Made by a program: the position numbers and the translations under genes
Part shown: positions 49,713 through 62,787 of the stretch, piece by piece
Numbering within the stretch: position 1 is the stretch's first letter
How the letters are laid out: every line of letters starts with the position of its first letter
Notes under the pieces: generated by a model
What the model was told of the DNA's origin: nothing
The model's database searches: none
The model's input: only the letters and a program-made list of their open reading frames with translations
From: Callaeas wilsoni
Lineage: Eukaryota; Chordata; Aves; Passeriformes; Callaeidae
Direction of reading: 5' to 3'
Length of the DNA stretch: 64,000 bases
Assembly (NCBI GenBank): GCA_013398955.1
Contig: VWPU01008517.1
Coordinates: 124,001-188,000, forward strand

Positions 49713-52700
49713 ATATCTTAGAACCATGAAAGTGAAAAGCTTCTATTATTCTCTGCTCACAGTTGAAAACCTCAGAGGAATTTACAAAAAAGAACAAAAG
49801 TGTCCTCTGGTTTGTGGTGGGTTCTTGTTGGTTGCTTTCAATTGGTTGGGTTTTGTTTCTTTTAATGAAATGCCTCTTCCAGGTTTATTTGAGTTTAGTT
49901 ATTTAAACTTTCTAATTTACATTAAATAATAACCTTCATTGTACTCTAATAATAGTAAACTATTGTTATTTAAATAAAATAAGAAGCTACAGGAGCTACA
50001 CTTCAAAACAGCAATCCAATAGCGTTAGAAATGCTACTGGAAATATCAGGCTTTAGTAATCCTCACACTTCTCTCCACAGAATTTACTCCTCAGAAGTTC
50101 TCTCCAGAATCCTGCCCTGTGTAATTTCCATCTCCGCAGTCTCCAGAAGCACTGAAGGAGCAGGAGAGTCTAGAGCCCAGGGAAAACAAGTGATATATAA
50201 CATGCTTAATTCCTTTAGTACAGTGCAAACACACAATTACAGGACAAGGAAAGGACACAAGTTAAAACCACTTTTTAGCTTTTCTGTGATCCATGGTTTG
50301 ACTTCTGATTTGACCTATGGCTTAATTGTAATATTTTTGGCCATAGCCTCGTATTTGCAGTTTAAGTATTTTAAAATTGGAAGCAGTTCTTGAACTGGGT
50401 CACAACACTGTGAAGAACAAGCAGCCCAAGTTTTTGCTCTTGAATTTCTTGCAAATCACCACTGTCCATGTCCTTCAATTTTTTAACTTTCCAAACTCTT
50501 TGAAAGATCTTCTTAGTTTCACGCACCTTTGAATTGAACTTTAACACCATTAGGAATATCTACAGTTCACAGCTTTAAGAATTGTTCTTAAGAGTGTGGG
50601 ATCAAGGGGCCAAAATAATTTAATTTCATATCTGCAGGGGGGTGAGTCCCAGTAGAGCAATTACCACAAAGCCAGGATCAGAGAGATCAGGGAAGTCAGA
50701 CCTGCTATAAACCATTTATACAGGCACCCTAGTGCATGTGAAAAATGGGACTGGCGGGCAATGTCCACTGCTCATAAATTAAAAGTCATTTTTCTGCATC
50801 TACAACACGCTGAGCACAACATAATCTATGTATGCACGAGGCAGAATGGTCATGGTTATGAACTGAATAACCATTTCACACCACGAAATGCTGAAATAAT
50901 GCAAGATCCACACTCACTCAAATGGGCCAGGACTTCATCCTAAATATGTGCTTAGGGTTTGCTTTTTTGGGAAGCCTCAAGGAACTTCATCCCTGAGTTT
51001 CCTTCATATCAAATTGGGTTTCATTTCAGGACTTGTGAAAACCAACAAGGTCAAAGAGACCCGAAACCATAAGGTTTTATAAAGTGTCATCACAGGCTTC
51101 CATTTCTATATTGAAACTTTTAAAGTTTATCCTTTTTAACAGGAAACCGGTATCAAATATTCTGTTTCACATCTGCATTGAAACAGAAAGTCAAGAGACT
51201 CCCTGGACTAAGGAAACTTGTAAAGTTTATACTTTTTTATAGTTTTTAATAGGAAATCCTGACAAGATCAACTGTTCTTTTTCACACCTGCATTGAAACG
51301 GAATTTATAACATTTAAAATCTTTATACACACACTAGAATATTCCTATTTCATTAAAAAATGACACAAACTTGCAGTGTCTGAAACATGAAGTCGAGACT
51401 TCCTGTCCACTTACACTTCACTCCTGTCTGCAGGAAAACCAACTGTGAAATGGAGGGTTATTCACCAAAAATAACCTCCCAGCAGGCATTGCTTTCATCT
51501 CAGGATCTTCCTAAGTGTTCGCTGTCTTCAAATACATATCAACTCTCTCTTTTTCTTTCAAAATTGGTTCTAAATTAAGATTTAATTCCACAATTTCTTC
51601 ATATTGTTGATGATAAACCACTTCCTTTTATTTATTTTTTATTTTTTTTGTATACTCCTTTCCATCTACATTTTGTAACTCAGAAATTACTGTGAACAAC
51701 TGTTCTCTGTTACTGATTCTTAGCCCTTCTTCTCTTTGTCTACTGAGAAGCTCAAGTTTAGACGGTTTATCCTAGAAGACATCCCATAACTATAATTTTC
51801 CTTGCTAATAAAAACCTTACTCAAGGCAATTTAGAATTTTCAGAATATTGTAAAACCTTCTGTACATTTGTACCAAAAACCCCACCATGCGTAAAAATTA
51901 TTTTATCTATGTGTGATTTTAGGAACATGCCCTGCAAGTGTGACCTAAGCAAAATGTTCACTCCTTGTTTTTGCTACACTGTAAGTGTTCTTCTCATTAT
52001 TATTTAATTTTTTTGTAATTCACACTGTATGCCTAATGAACATATTGAATATTGCAAAGATTCGGCTAATTAAATTTTAACATGGAAATCATCAAAAGAG
52101 CAATTTGAGGGAAAAAGTAACACCCCATCTCTGCTGCAAACATTGCTTCTACAACTTGGCAAGTCTGAGACCTTCAGCAGTTTTTCTTTTTCCACCTCCC
52201 TGTTAACTTATCTTTTTAGAAATACCATGGGAGATAGGAAATGGAGCTGGTCCCGCATTGTTACGGTAATGGAAGCCCTCTGTTCACAGACTTTCATTTT
52301 GATTGTATCTCTTTCATAAAGTACAGAAAAAACCCCGGAGTCTGAACATTTGGCATGTCCAAATTGCTTTAATCTTGCAATGATTTTACACTTGAAAGGC
52401 CAAACAGCACTACTCAATATTTGCTGCAGATTCAATCCTAATTTATTTCTTCTTCCAAACATTTGGTTTTTTATTTGACAGCCAGGAAAACACACCACCC
52501 ACAGATTTCAGGGGGAACTGAGCTGGAATAATGTTGTGTATTATCTACAAGACACAGTTCTTTGAGAGTTTTTATGAAATATATTATCAAAATTCTTTTG
52601 CTTTCTATGGGTAAATCTTGAAATAATACAGAGGCTGCAAAATCTGATTATTTGCCACATTAAATACATATAAACTCGTGTACATAATAGTCATTAAACT

Positions 52701-55604
52701 GAGTGTTATATACTCACATGCAATACGCATATACTCGTATTCAATTTAACAATTTAAACGTGTTATTCCACTTATATATCTACAAACACACTTTGTTTTG
52801 CAACTCACCATTCCTTCTGCTCTCCTTAAAGTTTGTTTTCTGTGGATTTACAGGTCCAAACCCCAGGTAGCACCCTGTGGTTAGAAAGGGTAGCAAAAAG
52901 CAAGTTAGGAAAGAATGGGACTGAAAATCTGTGAGTTAAAGGGGTAGAGAACTGGAATTATCTGGGAATAAAAGTTGTGCAGTGACATCTGTCCTCAAAA
53001 CGTACTCAAGTTAGGAAAGCCAAGAAGGTAGGCTGGGAATGTGAGATTTTTAGCACTATGAGAAGAGATTGTACGATCACTGGGATGGTGAAAAATAAAA
53101 TAATTTAGACGAAAACCATTAGTGGCTGAATTAGAATGAGGAAGAGGTAAAGAAAAGTTTGGAGGTGGTGGGAAGAGGAAGTCATGTCTCTACTCAGCAC
53201 AGCTCAAACTGTCCAGGAAGCCAAGTGGAATTACCAAAGTAATCCCATTTTCCTTCAATTGCAGCAGACAACAATATTTATTGCTTAAACCTCTGTCTCC
53301 CAGAATCCACTTGCTTTCATTTCAATTCCTTGATTTCTTTGGACAGTTCTGAAGCTGCCATGAACAATTTCCCGGGATTTTGACATCTCCTACCTTTCCA
53401 AGACACAAATGTAAAATGAGTTTTGCTTCTGTATTTCATACTCCAGTCAGGTTGGATAACTATGAGAAAAATGGACTCTCAGTTGAGACGGTGCAGGTCA
53501 ACCATGGAGTAGCCAAAAGGTGAGAACACCTCCGGCCCTATTTCCATTTTTTTATATATATTTATAAAACTCCAGGCGTTTTCAATCTGATTTCATCTTT
53601 ACTGCTCAAGAAAATCCCACATGGAATCACTGAGTGAAATACAAACTCAGGAAAATTAAACTGCATTTAGTTCTTAGACTTCTGAAAGTAGAGAAAGTGT
53701 CAATTCATCTGCACTTCAGGCTGTTTTCTTTGATATTTGTAGGAAAAATTACTGCCCATAAGTGCATATTGTTGTCTTACCTCTTTTCCCTTTGGAGTGG
53801 ACAGAGGGCGATTCTAAGGACTTCTGATTTCCCAGAATAAATGAGTTTTGTGAGTATCTGAGGATAAAAATGCCTTTCTTCAGTAAATAAGAGGAATTTT
53901 GCAGTGAATTCAGCCTTTCTGGCATACTTCTACCTTCAGAATTAGGGAGCATTCCGAAGAAACTTAATGTCTTCTTGCAAGTGGATCTATTGTTTGGAAA
54001 AAATGTTGGATTCCTTCCTTTAAAATAGCTCTGCAAATCTAAGACTTGTCCTGTCCTTAGAGTGAATAACAAAAGTAGTCATAGTTATAACAGCACCAGA
54101 ACTTGTTGGAAAAAGGAAATGAGTCCTGTTTCCATGACTGAAATAAAATGAAACATTAATGAAGTTGATGAAAATTAACTTAGGTTTTAAGTTCTGACTG
54201 GGCAGGTGGAAAAAACCCATTTACAGAAAACAAAGGCCATCTCTCAGTCCTAAAATCTTTGAAATATTGGAAGAATTTAGGCCACCATAAGCCTGCAGGA
54301 GATTCAAAGCAATACAGTGTTCAATATTTACAGTTCCTTTAAAACATGTTTTTTTCTGATTTTGGGAAGCAGCTTCCAGCCATGTGTGCACAGAGAGAAC
54401 ACAATTAATTAAAAATGCTCATGCAGAGAATCCCTTTAAACCTGGGCAATAAGAGCTGCAAAAGAGTTGAAAGCAAACATCTGCAGCTACTGTATTCCAG
54501 GTTATTGGTAATTATTCCCTTTGGAGTTTATTAGTCTTGTGTAGGCAAAATAAACCCTGCAGTTTAGAGCAGGCAATAGAAGTCCCTCCCCTGGCACCTG
54601 TAAAGTCTCCACTGCTCCTGTCTAAGCGCTTTAGGAAAGGTTGGCCTGAATTCCCCAAAGCCAAATCACAGCACAATGCAGGGCTCTTGTTCCACTTTCC
54701 AGGCATTTAAGTATCTTTTCCAACTTCCACAAGATAAATCTATCTGCAGCCAGAGTCTTTCCAGCTCCGGAAAAGCCCCACGTGCTGAATAATTCCAAAT
54801 CTCTGCCGAAAAATGAACTGAAATACAACATAGGACTGATACACTCACGAATTAAGCACAACCACATTTTTTCCTGGAGTCTGCTTAATCTGTCCACTCT
54901 AATTCCTCTTATTGCTCCTCTGCAAGGTTTTTATTGGATTATTGATCCTTCAGAAAGTGCCAGAACAAGTTCCCTTGTCATTATTTTAATAAAGGCAAAT
55001 AACTTTTAAACAGAAAGGGCTACAAAGTGCTTCTATTATGCAGCAAAAATGTGGCTTAATTTCAAGATTTTTCCTTTCTTTTTTCCCAGGATACTTGACT
55101 CACGATATTTTTCATTTTTTTCACAAGTGTTTGGATATCAATTTAGTCTTCGGTAAGATTTGAGATTTAAAAAAGCAGTAAATATCAGCTAAACATTAAG
55201 CAGAGTTTCCTCCCATCCCCAGCATATAGCTGAAACCCTCCCAGGGAGATCTTCAGATTTATATTAATTTTTTTCAATTTTCAAGACCTTGGAAAAATTG
55301 TCTTGTGCATAAGTATGAGAAAATGCAGTACTTAAGCTCTCAGAAAGAATTTATCCTCATTTCCCATCTAATTGTTTATTGACTGATTGACTTATAACAC
55401 AAACAACGTTTGATTTTTATAATGTCATCCATGATCTTTATTTGCCATTAAAGCAAATGGTAGGAAAATACCTTTACAATCTTTTAAAATTCCTTATAAA
55501 ACACAAACTAGTAAATATTGCTTATCTAGAGTCATATGTGCATCATTAATTAATTGGTTAATTTAGGATGAAAAAGCCCCTCTGATTTCATAGAGCCCAG
55601 ACTC
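49713..55604. other. Long unique AT-rich region
   Basis: About 5.9 kb without recognised CR1 copies. It holds a degenerate ~100-bp tandem repeat at 51113-51304 and only short ORFs. A 120-codon ORF at 50031-50393 and a 107-codon minus ORF at 53749-54072 show no known domain. Confidence 0.45.
51113..51304. repeat. Degenerate ~100-bp tandem duplication
   Basis: Copy one starts 'gaaacttttaaagtttatcc' at 51113 and copy two starts 'gaaacttgtaaagtttatac' at 51213. Both end with a 'ttcacatctgcattgaaac' type segment, followed by 'agaaa' or 'ggaat'. Copy two carries an insertion. A further related block, 'gaaacatgaagtcgagact', near 51382 resembles 'gaaacagaaagtcaagagac' at 51180. The array may therefore have had three or more units. 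Confidence 0.75.
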
Positions 55605-55885
55605 CTTTTCAAAGCAGGTCAAACCAGATCAGGTTGTTCTGGGACCTGACCAGGCAAGTTTTGAAAATCTTTAGGAGTGGAGATCTCACTACATTTCTGG
55701 GCAAACTGTTCCAATATTTGATCGTCTTCAAAATTAAATTAAAACCAAAAAACAAAAACCAAAACCAAACTAGATTTAATTAATTAGTTGCATAATTCAA
55801 ATAATGAAGTTAGATTTCATTGTGCTCCTACTGTCTCTGTTGCCTCTCATCCTGTCACTGTCCACTACTGAGAATTGTCTGAATT
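55605..55885 (-). mobile_element. Ancient CR1 relic
   Basis: Strongly diverged minus-strand ORF2-region match: 'gggacctgaccaggcaagtt', 'ttaggagtggagatctcact', 'gggcaaactgttccaatatt', then 'gttgcctctcatcctgtcac', 'tgtccactactgagaattgt'. An A-rich stretch (about 55735-55770, AAACC/AAAAC repeats) and unique sequence interrupt the two matching blocks. No 3' terminus is visible. It appears to be older than every other copy in the window. Confidence 0.7.
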
Positions 55886-56567
55886 TCTCTTGTCTGCATC
55901 TTCCTGTGATATTTAGTCCTAAAAAACTCCCTGATTTTTAATTAATAATTAAATAATTAATTTCCTTTTCAGTATCATATGGACACAGGCCAGATTAATA
56001 ATAGAGGCACCAATATAAATCAATAATTAAACAAAGACACGTAATATTTTCCAAAGTTCAAGACTCTGGGTCACCAAGAGAATGAATAAGTCATAAGAAC
56101 AATATGGCAAATTTTTTTAATTAGGGCAGGTTTTTTGGGAGTTTGTGTACAGAAAGAGAACATCCTTCTGCCCTGTTCTGGAGTGAACAAACACAGCCCT
56201 TCAGGATGATCCTGGGATGTTCCCGAGGCTGGACGAGTGCCAAGCCCACCAACACAACCGATGTAATTGCATTTATGTTTGTCTGCAAGGCCAGCCAGGG
56301 GATCTCTGCTGCTTACGCACATGGAATTCGCTTTGAGTTTCTACTCTACGCTGCCAGTTTTCCTGCTCTATCTTCCTTCTCTTCCTTTTTCCTGCAGCAG
56401 AAAGAGTTCCACCCTTCAGCAGGAGAGATCCCTCTGCACTACAGGGATGCCCTGGTTATTACTGAATATGCCAAAATTCCAAGCACAAAACAAGAAATCA
56501 CGGAGAGACTGTTGTCATTTAATCTCCAGGAGGTGAATGTGGGCTTGTATCCTGGAATACAGAACCA
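55886..56567. other. Unique stretch containing a 161-codon ORF of unknown meaning
   Basis: A plus-strand ORF at 56143-56628 runs from unique sequence into the CR1 scrap at 56568, which supplies its last ~20 codons. A hydrophobic, Phe/Ser-rich stretch lies at about residues 65-90 (FEFLLYAASFPALSSFSSFF). I do not recognise it, and the CR1-derived tail argues for a chance frame. TAAT-rich sequence lies at about 55935-55965. Confidence 0.4.
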
Positions 56568-56662
56568 GAGAATCATGGAATCACAGGAGGGTTTGGACTC
56601 ACCTTCACAGAGAAGAATTCCCTCGTAACCACCCTCGCAGTAAAGAACTTCTTCCTAAGATA
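56568..56662 (-). mobile_element. CR1 scrap with internal deletion
   Basis: The plus strand reads the terminus complement 'agaatcatggaatcacagga', then 'gggtttggact'. It jumps directly to the ORF2-side blocks 'cagagaagaattccctcgta' and 'agaacttcttcctaagata'. Most of the 3' UTR between them is missing. Confidence 0.7.
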
Positions 56663-59160
56663 AATTATGAGTTCAATTTTCCTATTATCAGGTAATAAAA
56701 AGCAAGCAATGAATATGGAGGTTATTCAGCAGGTGTGGAACATAGGAAATGTTGTGTTGCTCTGATGTCATTGGCAGCCCATGAATTGAACTTGGAAGCA
56801 ATTTTCTCCTTCCTGGTAAGCAAAGAGGTGGAACCCAAGGTTTACCTTTTGTGTTTATCTTGGAAGACCAATTAAAATCTGAAAACTCTTTAACTCTCTG
56901 TATTGCAGTTAATTCTGATCCATTCATTCATTTCAGGGGACAGCTGGAGCCCCTATGGTATTTAAGGTACCAATCTGGATACAAACTCATCAGTCCACAA
57001 AATGTCCCCAAAAGGTTCCAGATGCAGCAAAGTTGTCACGATTAGATTTGGTAAATTAACATGAAACCAGATACTTCAGCCACCAAAAGTTGAATGCAAT
57101 GCAGAATTCTCAAGTAAAGGCAGAAAATTTCTGTAAGTGAAATTACGATATCAGGTACCTTACAGCTTGCACTATATTTCATGATTAGAAACTGAAATTT
57201 GGAGTTCTTCCTTCTCAAGAACTGTAAGAATTATTCAGACAACACAAATGAGTTCACACAAGGACACAGTTATTCTGAATTGAATGCAACAACACTAAGG
57301 CAAAGTTTAATCTCAAGAGGAAGATTAAAATGCATTTGATATAAAACCTGATTTGCAGCTCATTAACAAGACAAAAATCTTGCGTATGGCCATCCCGACA
57401 TCTGTTTAGCAGAGGAGACAGAAAAAACACCCTGATATTTTTGTGTCAAAGACAAGGGTGATTTGCTTCTACACACTTGTTCCTTTTGTGCCACCCTCCT
57501 TTCCTTTGCTAAGTACTTCTCTGCATGCTGGAAAACTCCTCTCTTTGATTACCATGTCCTGGTGACAAAATGCTGAGTCCGTTCTGATTATTAATGATAA
57601 TGAGAAATAAAGAAATCAGATGAGAGGGTTCATAAATCCTTGGGAGAGAAGGCCCAGGCTAAATGTTTGTGTTGTTGTGGTGATTATCAGAGCTAATACA
57701 TCCTCCCATCTCTAACAGCAACATGAGGCCAGGTTCTCAGGGGGCATAAATCATTCTGGTTCTTGTACTATATAGGATTTTGCTTGGTTGGCAGGTTGGG
57801 TTTGTTTTATTTCAGTACTTCTGTTCTATACAATGAATTAAGGCCTCTCTCCTCCCACAGCACAGCTCCCCCATAATGGGAGCTCCGACTTGTGAAATTG
57901 AATATATTTTTCTCCAAAACTCAACCCTTGCGTAGTACCCCATTTTTCAAGTATTTTCACAGAATAACTAGATTTAAAGTCCTTTATATTTTTTTTCTAT
58001 ATTATTTTGGTCATCTGTGGCAAAGCCAAACAATGACCTGAAAACTTTAATTTTTAAAAAAGACAAACAAAGCTCAAAGACTGACCTGAAAATGCCAGCT
58101 CTTTTGCCTGCTGGCTTTGCTGTTAAATCGAGAGCCTACCCCAGTAAATCCCAAGAGTTCAGGAGGCTGGAGACAGTAATATTTCTTTTGTTAGAGCAGC
58201 AGCTCTATCTCATTGAGAGCACAGACCAAGGTGTCTTGTAACTTGTCCAGTCAAGCATTGAAGAAAAATGATTCAATCCATTTTCCAAATCTGTGAGCTT
58301 TCTCTCCAATTATTTCTTAATGTGCCTTTTGACAAATTGTCAGGGAGGGAAGTTAGCAGGCTTGGCTTCTCTGGTCAGACATGCCAAGCAACAAGGAGCC
58401 AAGACCTCTGAGTAGGAATCCAGCCTGGAAAGGTGGTGGCTGAGCAGAGTTGGAGTCTGAAATATCAGGGAGAAAGCAAATGCAGGTCGTGGTGACAGTG
58501 CTGTCCTGGGTGTTTGTCTGGGAAAAGATATCTAAGAGAAGGAACTGACCAGAAAAGAAGTTTTTAATGTTTTTAATAAAGAAAATCATAGAGACTATTT
58601 TGGTTCTATGGTGAGAGATCCAGTCCATAATATGGGTCTGTGTATGCATTAGTGTTTCTTTTCATAATTTCAATACAAATAATGTCTAAGGAAAGTGATT
58701 AGAAAGCACATGGAACTTGCACTGATTCCATGTATTAAAGGAATATATGTTTTGTTTAAATTAATGTGTTGTGCTCCAAATACTTACTGGGAAAGCAGAC
58801 CAGAAGGGAAATGGCACAAGGAATGTTTCCATCTGGAACAAAGCACATCCAGCTTTATAGTTTTCCACATTTATTTAATAATTTTAACCCTCTCTAAGAC
58901 CTAATTTCTCAGGACTGAAGTATTTGATTACATTTTGCAAAGTCAAAATTTGAGACCTTGACATGCATTCCAACCTCGGGTGTGTTTGGAGGGAAGGGAA
59001 TTGTGCTGCCCTGCCACAAAGCAGGGCATCCTTCAAAAGGAGTGGGAACTCTGTTTTATGAAGGACATGATGACAAACCAGTTGGAAATTCCCTGGAAGT
59101 GTCTGCTGAAGAAAAGGCAGCACTGCAGGGGTGGCCTGAATTAATGAGGGGAAATAAAAA
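56663..59160. other. Unique AT-rich region, no gene seen
   Basis: About 2.5 kb of short chance ORFs with no recognised repeat. Confidence 0.5.
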
Positions 59161-59326
59161 GAAGCTGTGGCTGCCCCTGGATCCCTGGAAGTGTCCAAGG
59201 CCAGGTTGGAAGGGGCTTGGAGCAACCTGGGCTAGTGGAAGGTGTCCCTGGTGTGGCAGGGGGTGGAACAAGATGGGCTTAAAGGTTCCTTCCAACTCAA
59301 ACCATTCTGTGATTCTGGGATTCTGT
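59161..59326 (+). mobile_element. CR1 LINE 3' fragment
   Basis: From 'gaagctgtggctgcccctgg' through 'gtccaaggccaggttggaag', 'gctagtggaaggtgtccctg' and 'ccttccaactcaaaccattc' to the tandem terminus 'gattctgggattctg'. It has lost part of the 'cccatggcaggg' block (here 'gtgtggcaggggg'). It is the first of three alternating-orientation copies within 1.1 kb. Confidence 0.94.
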
Positions 59327-59706
59327 AGTACCTGCATTAAAGCAATGAACATATGAACCACGTACTTACCTGTGAGAGACATTCATGCAAATCCAACCAC
59401 AGGAATTTTACACGAGTTTTCCATTGTGTGCCACATTTTCACTGAAATTCCCCCTGCTCCCTAACAGCCTGTGCTTTTTTCCCTCTTTTGGACACCGAGA
59501 GCCTCTGCAATCATTCTAACAGACTAAGAAGCAAGCTGCCTATTTAAAACCAGATGACACTTCAGTGACAGTTAAGATGCTTTCATTTAATACCTGTGCT
59601 TGTCTTTAGGCTTACAAAGTGCTTTTGGGCACTTCCAGCACTGTATAAATGTGAGATAATCTCTCCTATTGAAATGTTTCAATTATCTATCATGAGTATA
59701 GGATTT
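59327..59706. other. Unique spacer between CR1 copies
   Basis: About 380 bp, no recognised feature. Confidence 0.5.
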
Positions 59707-59990
59707 ATAGAATCATAAAATCCCAGAATGGTTTGGGTTGGAAGGGACCTTAAAGCCCATCCAGTCCCACCCCTCCATGGGCAAGGATGCCTTCCACTAG
59801 CCCAGGTGGCTCCAAGCCCCATCCAACCTGGCCTTGGACACTTCCAGGGATCCAGGGGCAGCCACAGCTTCTCTGGGCACCCTGTGCCACGGCCTCTCCC
59901 CTCTCACAGGGAACAATTCCTTCCCAATAGCCCATCTAACCCTTCCCTGTGGCAGTGGGAAGCCATTCCCTGTGTCCTGCCCCTCCAGGC
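59707..59990 (-). mobile_element. CR1 LINE 3' fragment with ORF2 tail
   Basis: Terminus complement ('tagaatcataaaatcccaga'), 'ggtttgggttggaagggacc', 'cttccagggatccagggg', 'ggcaccctgtgccacggcct', then ORF2-tail complement ('aggaacaattccttcccaat'-like sequence and 'gtgggaagccattccctgtg'). It is one of the best-preserved copies in the window. Confidence 0.95.
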
Positions 59991-60072
59991 CTTAACCTTG
60001 ATAGAACAGTGTGGAATGGCTTTAAACTGACACACAATCGATTTAAATTAGAGATTAGGAATAAGCCATGAG

Positions 60073-60282
60073 CTAAGAGGATTGGAGCACCCGACCTGGA
60101 GGCAGGCTGAGAAAATTGGGAGTGTTCAGCCTGGAGAAGGGAATGTTGTGTGGAGACCTCACAACACCTTCCAGGATCTGTAAGGCCTATGGGGAAAGCA
60201 GAGAGGGACAATCCATCAGGATCTGTGGTCACAGGACAAGTTCCTTTCAACCCAAACCATTCTAGGGTTCTATGATTCTATG
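60073..60282 (+). mobile_element. CR1 LINE copy with large internal deletion
   Basis: The ORF2 part ('aggattggagcaccc', 'gagtgttcagcctggagaag', 'gtgtggagacctcacaacac') runs to 'ggtcacaggacaag' and jumps straight to the last bases of the element, 'ttcctttcaacccaaaccat', then 'tctagggttctatgattcta'. The intervening ORF2 tail and 3' UTR (about 300 bp in the 18042 copy) are gone. Confidence 0.9.
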
Positions 60283-62787
60283 TTTTAGTTAGAAAAGTTT
60301 GTCCTTAAGGCAGACAAAAATAAAGGACAAGGTTTTGTATGTTATAGAAATGTAAGAATATAGAAATATCCTATAGAATGCTATAGGAAGAGGGAGAGTA
60401 AAGGAGGACAGCACATCTTGTTCATCCAGCAGCATTTTATGAGTTTTTATTACACTTGTTAAAAAAAATTATATTAAAGAATTATATAAAATTAAAAAAC
60501 AAAACCAAAACAACAAACCATTCCATCCCATTATTTTTCCTTGTTCTCTGTCAAGAATGGAAGACTCACCTAATGCCCCTGACTTGTGGCTGACCATTTG
60601 CACTGCCAGTGGAGCACAATTCTCTTGGAATTCAGATTGAGTTGTGTAAAAGCGTGCAAATGTTGTCCCTGCTTCCAGGACATGCTTCCCTATCCCAGGA
60701 TCTAAGCAGTCCAAGGGACGCTGTGCATGGAGAAACCCCAGGGGTTACTCACAAAAGGGCAGAGAAATTTATCAAAATTGAGGGGAAGTTCTCTGCACTT
60801 TGGAGGAAAGTGAAGCCTTGCATGACGAACAGAGCCTGTCTGCAGGTGTGGGATGGAACAGGGACGGAATGAACCTGCTTCCAGGGATGCTGGGTGGAAT
60901 AATCCTGCTCCCAAGGGCAGATGGGACAGCAGGAAACACTGACCTGGGCATGCTGTGCCCCGAGGAAACACTCAGCCCTGAGCTTTAGAGCCAGTGATTG
61001 GCAATTTTATTGTTTTAATGGGGATATGATCAGAGTTTGAAAATGTGACCTTCAGGGAGGAAAAAAAAAAACCAACAAAACCCCCAAACAATAAATCAAT
61101 AACAACAACAACAACTTCACCAAAATAAGGCTTGTAAGGGGAGTTTCAACTCTTTTAAGGACAACTTTTGAGAGTTGCATTATCCTTTATTGTTGGTAGG
61201 AAAAAAAAGATCAGCACTAGAAGGTTGTTGGGTTGTCAGAGTGAACAGAAAAGGTGATCAAACTGACACTAGAACTAATTACAGTATCTGAATGAGAAGG
61301 ACTCAGGGAAAGGAACTAAATTGTCACATTTATAACATTTGTAGCATTGCACGTTGGAACTAATTGGAACATTTTGCCTTGATGAAGTACAAAGATAATT
61401 TCGCAACACAGCAGAGCAATAAGGTTGCATTTGTGCTCATCAAGATTTTCAACTTGAAATTAAGGAGCAAAAGAGGGTCAGAGTATACAGAAACCACCTC
61501 TCCAGACTCTCTCTGACAGGGAACTGAAATAGAAGTTGAATTTTCCTCACTGGTGAAATCCAGCTCTATGATCGTTGAGAGCTCTGCTGGTTATCAGCAT
61601 TTTTAGCTGAGGAATAGAAGTTGAAATAGTGAACAGCAAATTACAGTTGTATTTCTGGGTGAAATTAGAAGCTCTGTGTGATGCCCTTTGCTAGAGGTGG
61701 CAATGGAGAGCTGCAGATAGGCAGAAGTCTCTGGAAATTCCAAAAAATTCCATTCCCCAGCACCAGTGGTACTCCCAGCTGGTGGCAAAGCTCTCCTTCA
61801 TTGCCATGGACTGGCCCCAAGCCTTTCCAAGCCTTAGCTTAAAGAATTTAAAGTTTAAACATGAACCAACTGTCTGCAGCTCCCAAAAAAATCAATGGAA
61901 ATATGTGCTTGGACATTTAATTACGGAGGTTTGGGTTTGCAAGGCATTCAGTTCTAACAGGAACTAAAATGTTCTAAAAAGAACTGAAAAGTTCTAAAAC
62001 CACAAAACCCTCTGATCAGAGGTGCAGGAGTGAGGCAGGAAGAGAAATGTGTCTCACCCTCTTTCTTCCAAGAAGGAGGATCTGGGCCTGGTAAAGAGGA
62101 TGGGTGTTGTTTATATTCCATATGGGATATAAGGAAATGAGGTTTAGAAAAGTTGTCTCTCACCACTCCCAGGATGATGTCTTCATCTAATTTAATATGA
62201 AATAACATTAATTTAATATGAAAAAAAAATTAACAAAGGCAAGGAAAAATATTTTTAAAGTCTATATTTAGACAATATGGAGTTATTAAATTCTTAGAGG
62301 ATCCATGAAAACTGGGAAGAGTAAAGACAAGAATTTTTGGCAGATGGAAAGGGGGAAGCAGAGCCCTGGTAAGAAACTCATGTGAGCTCAGAAATTCCTA
62401 AGTGACTGAGGAAGGCACAGTGGGAATGTGCAGCCAGTCATGGGAGGGTTGAAGCAAAGCTGCAGCAGCAAAGATTAAATGGATCATGCTGCACACAGAA
62501 TTTGTGTTTTAGTATTTCAGGTAATTCCCTCCTGTTCCTTCCTTAAAGTAAACATATTATTCTCCCACAGACTGTATCCTGCTCTTCCATTTACCACTTC
62601 TTCAAGCCTCAGTGTCTTGATACTTTTTCTGCTAAAAACCTTCACTCCAGACCTGTTTCCAAACGTTCACATGGATATGTTTGGTGCATTATTCCAAATT
62701 ATCAATAGCTTTTACTTCAGAAGCATAGGTTGTGGAATGGCATTGGAAAAGGCAGGTCTCTAAAAAAGTGCAGCTTGATGTTTTTTG
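60283..62787. other. Unique region with an A-rich/(AAC)n patch
   Basis: About 2.5 kb. An A-run followed by AAC/CAAA repeats lies at about 61059-61115, with (AAC)5 at 61101-61115. ORFs are short and unrecognised. Confidence 0.5.
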
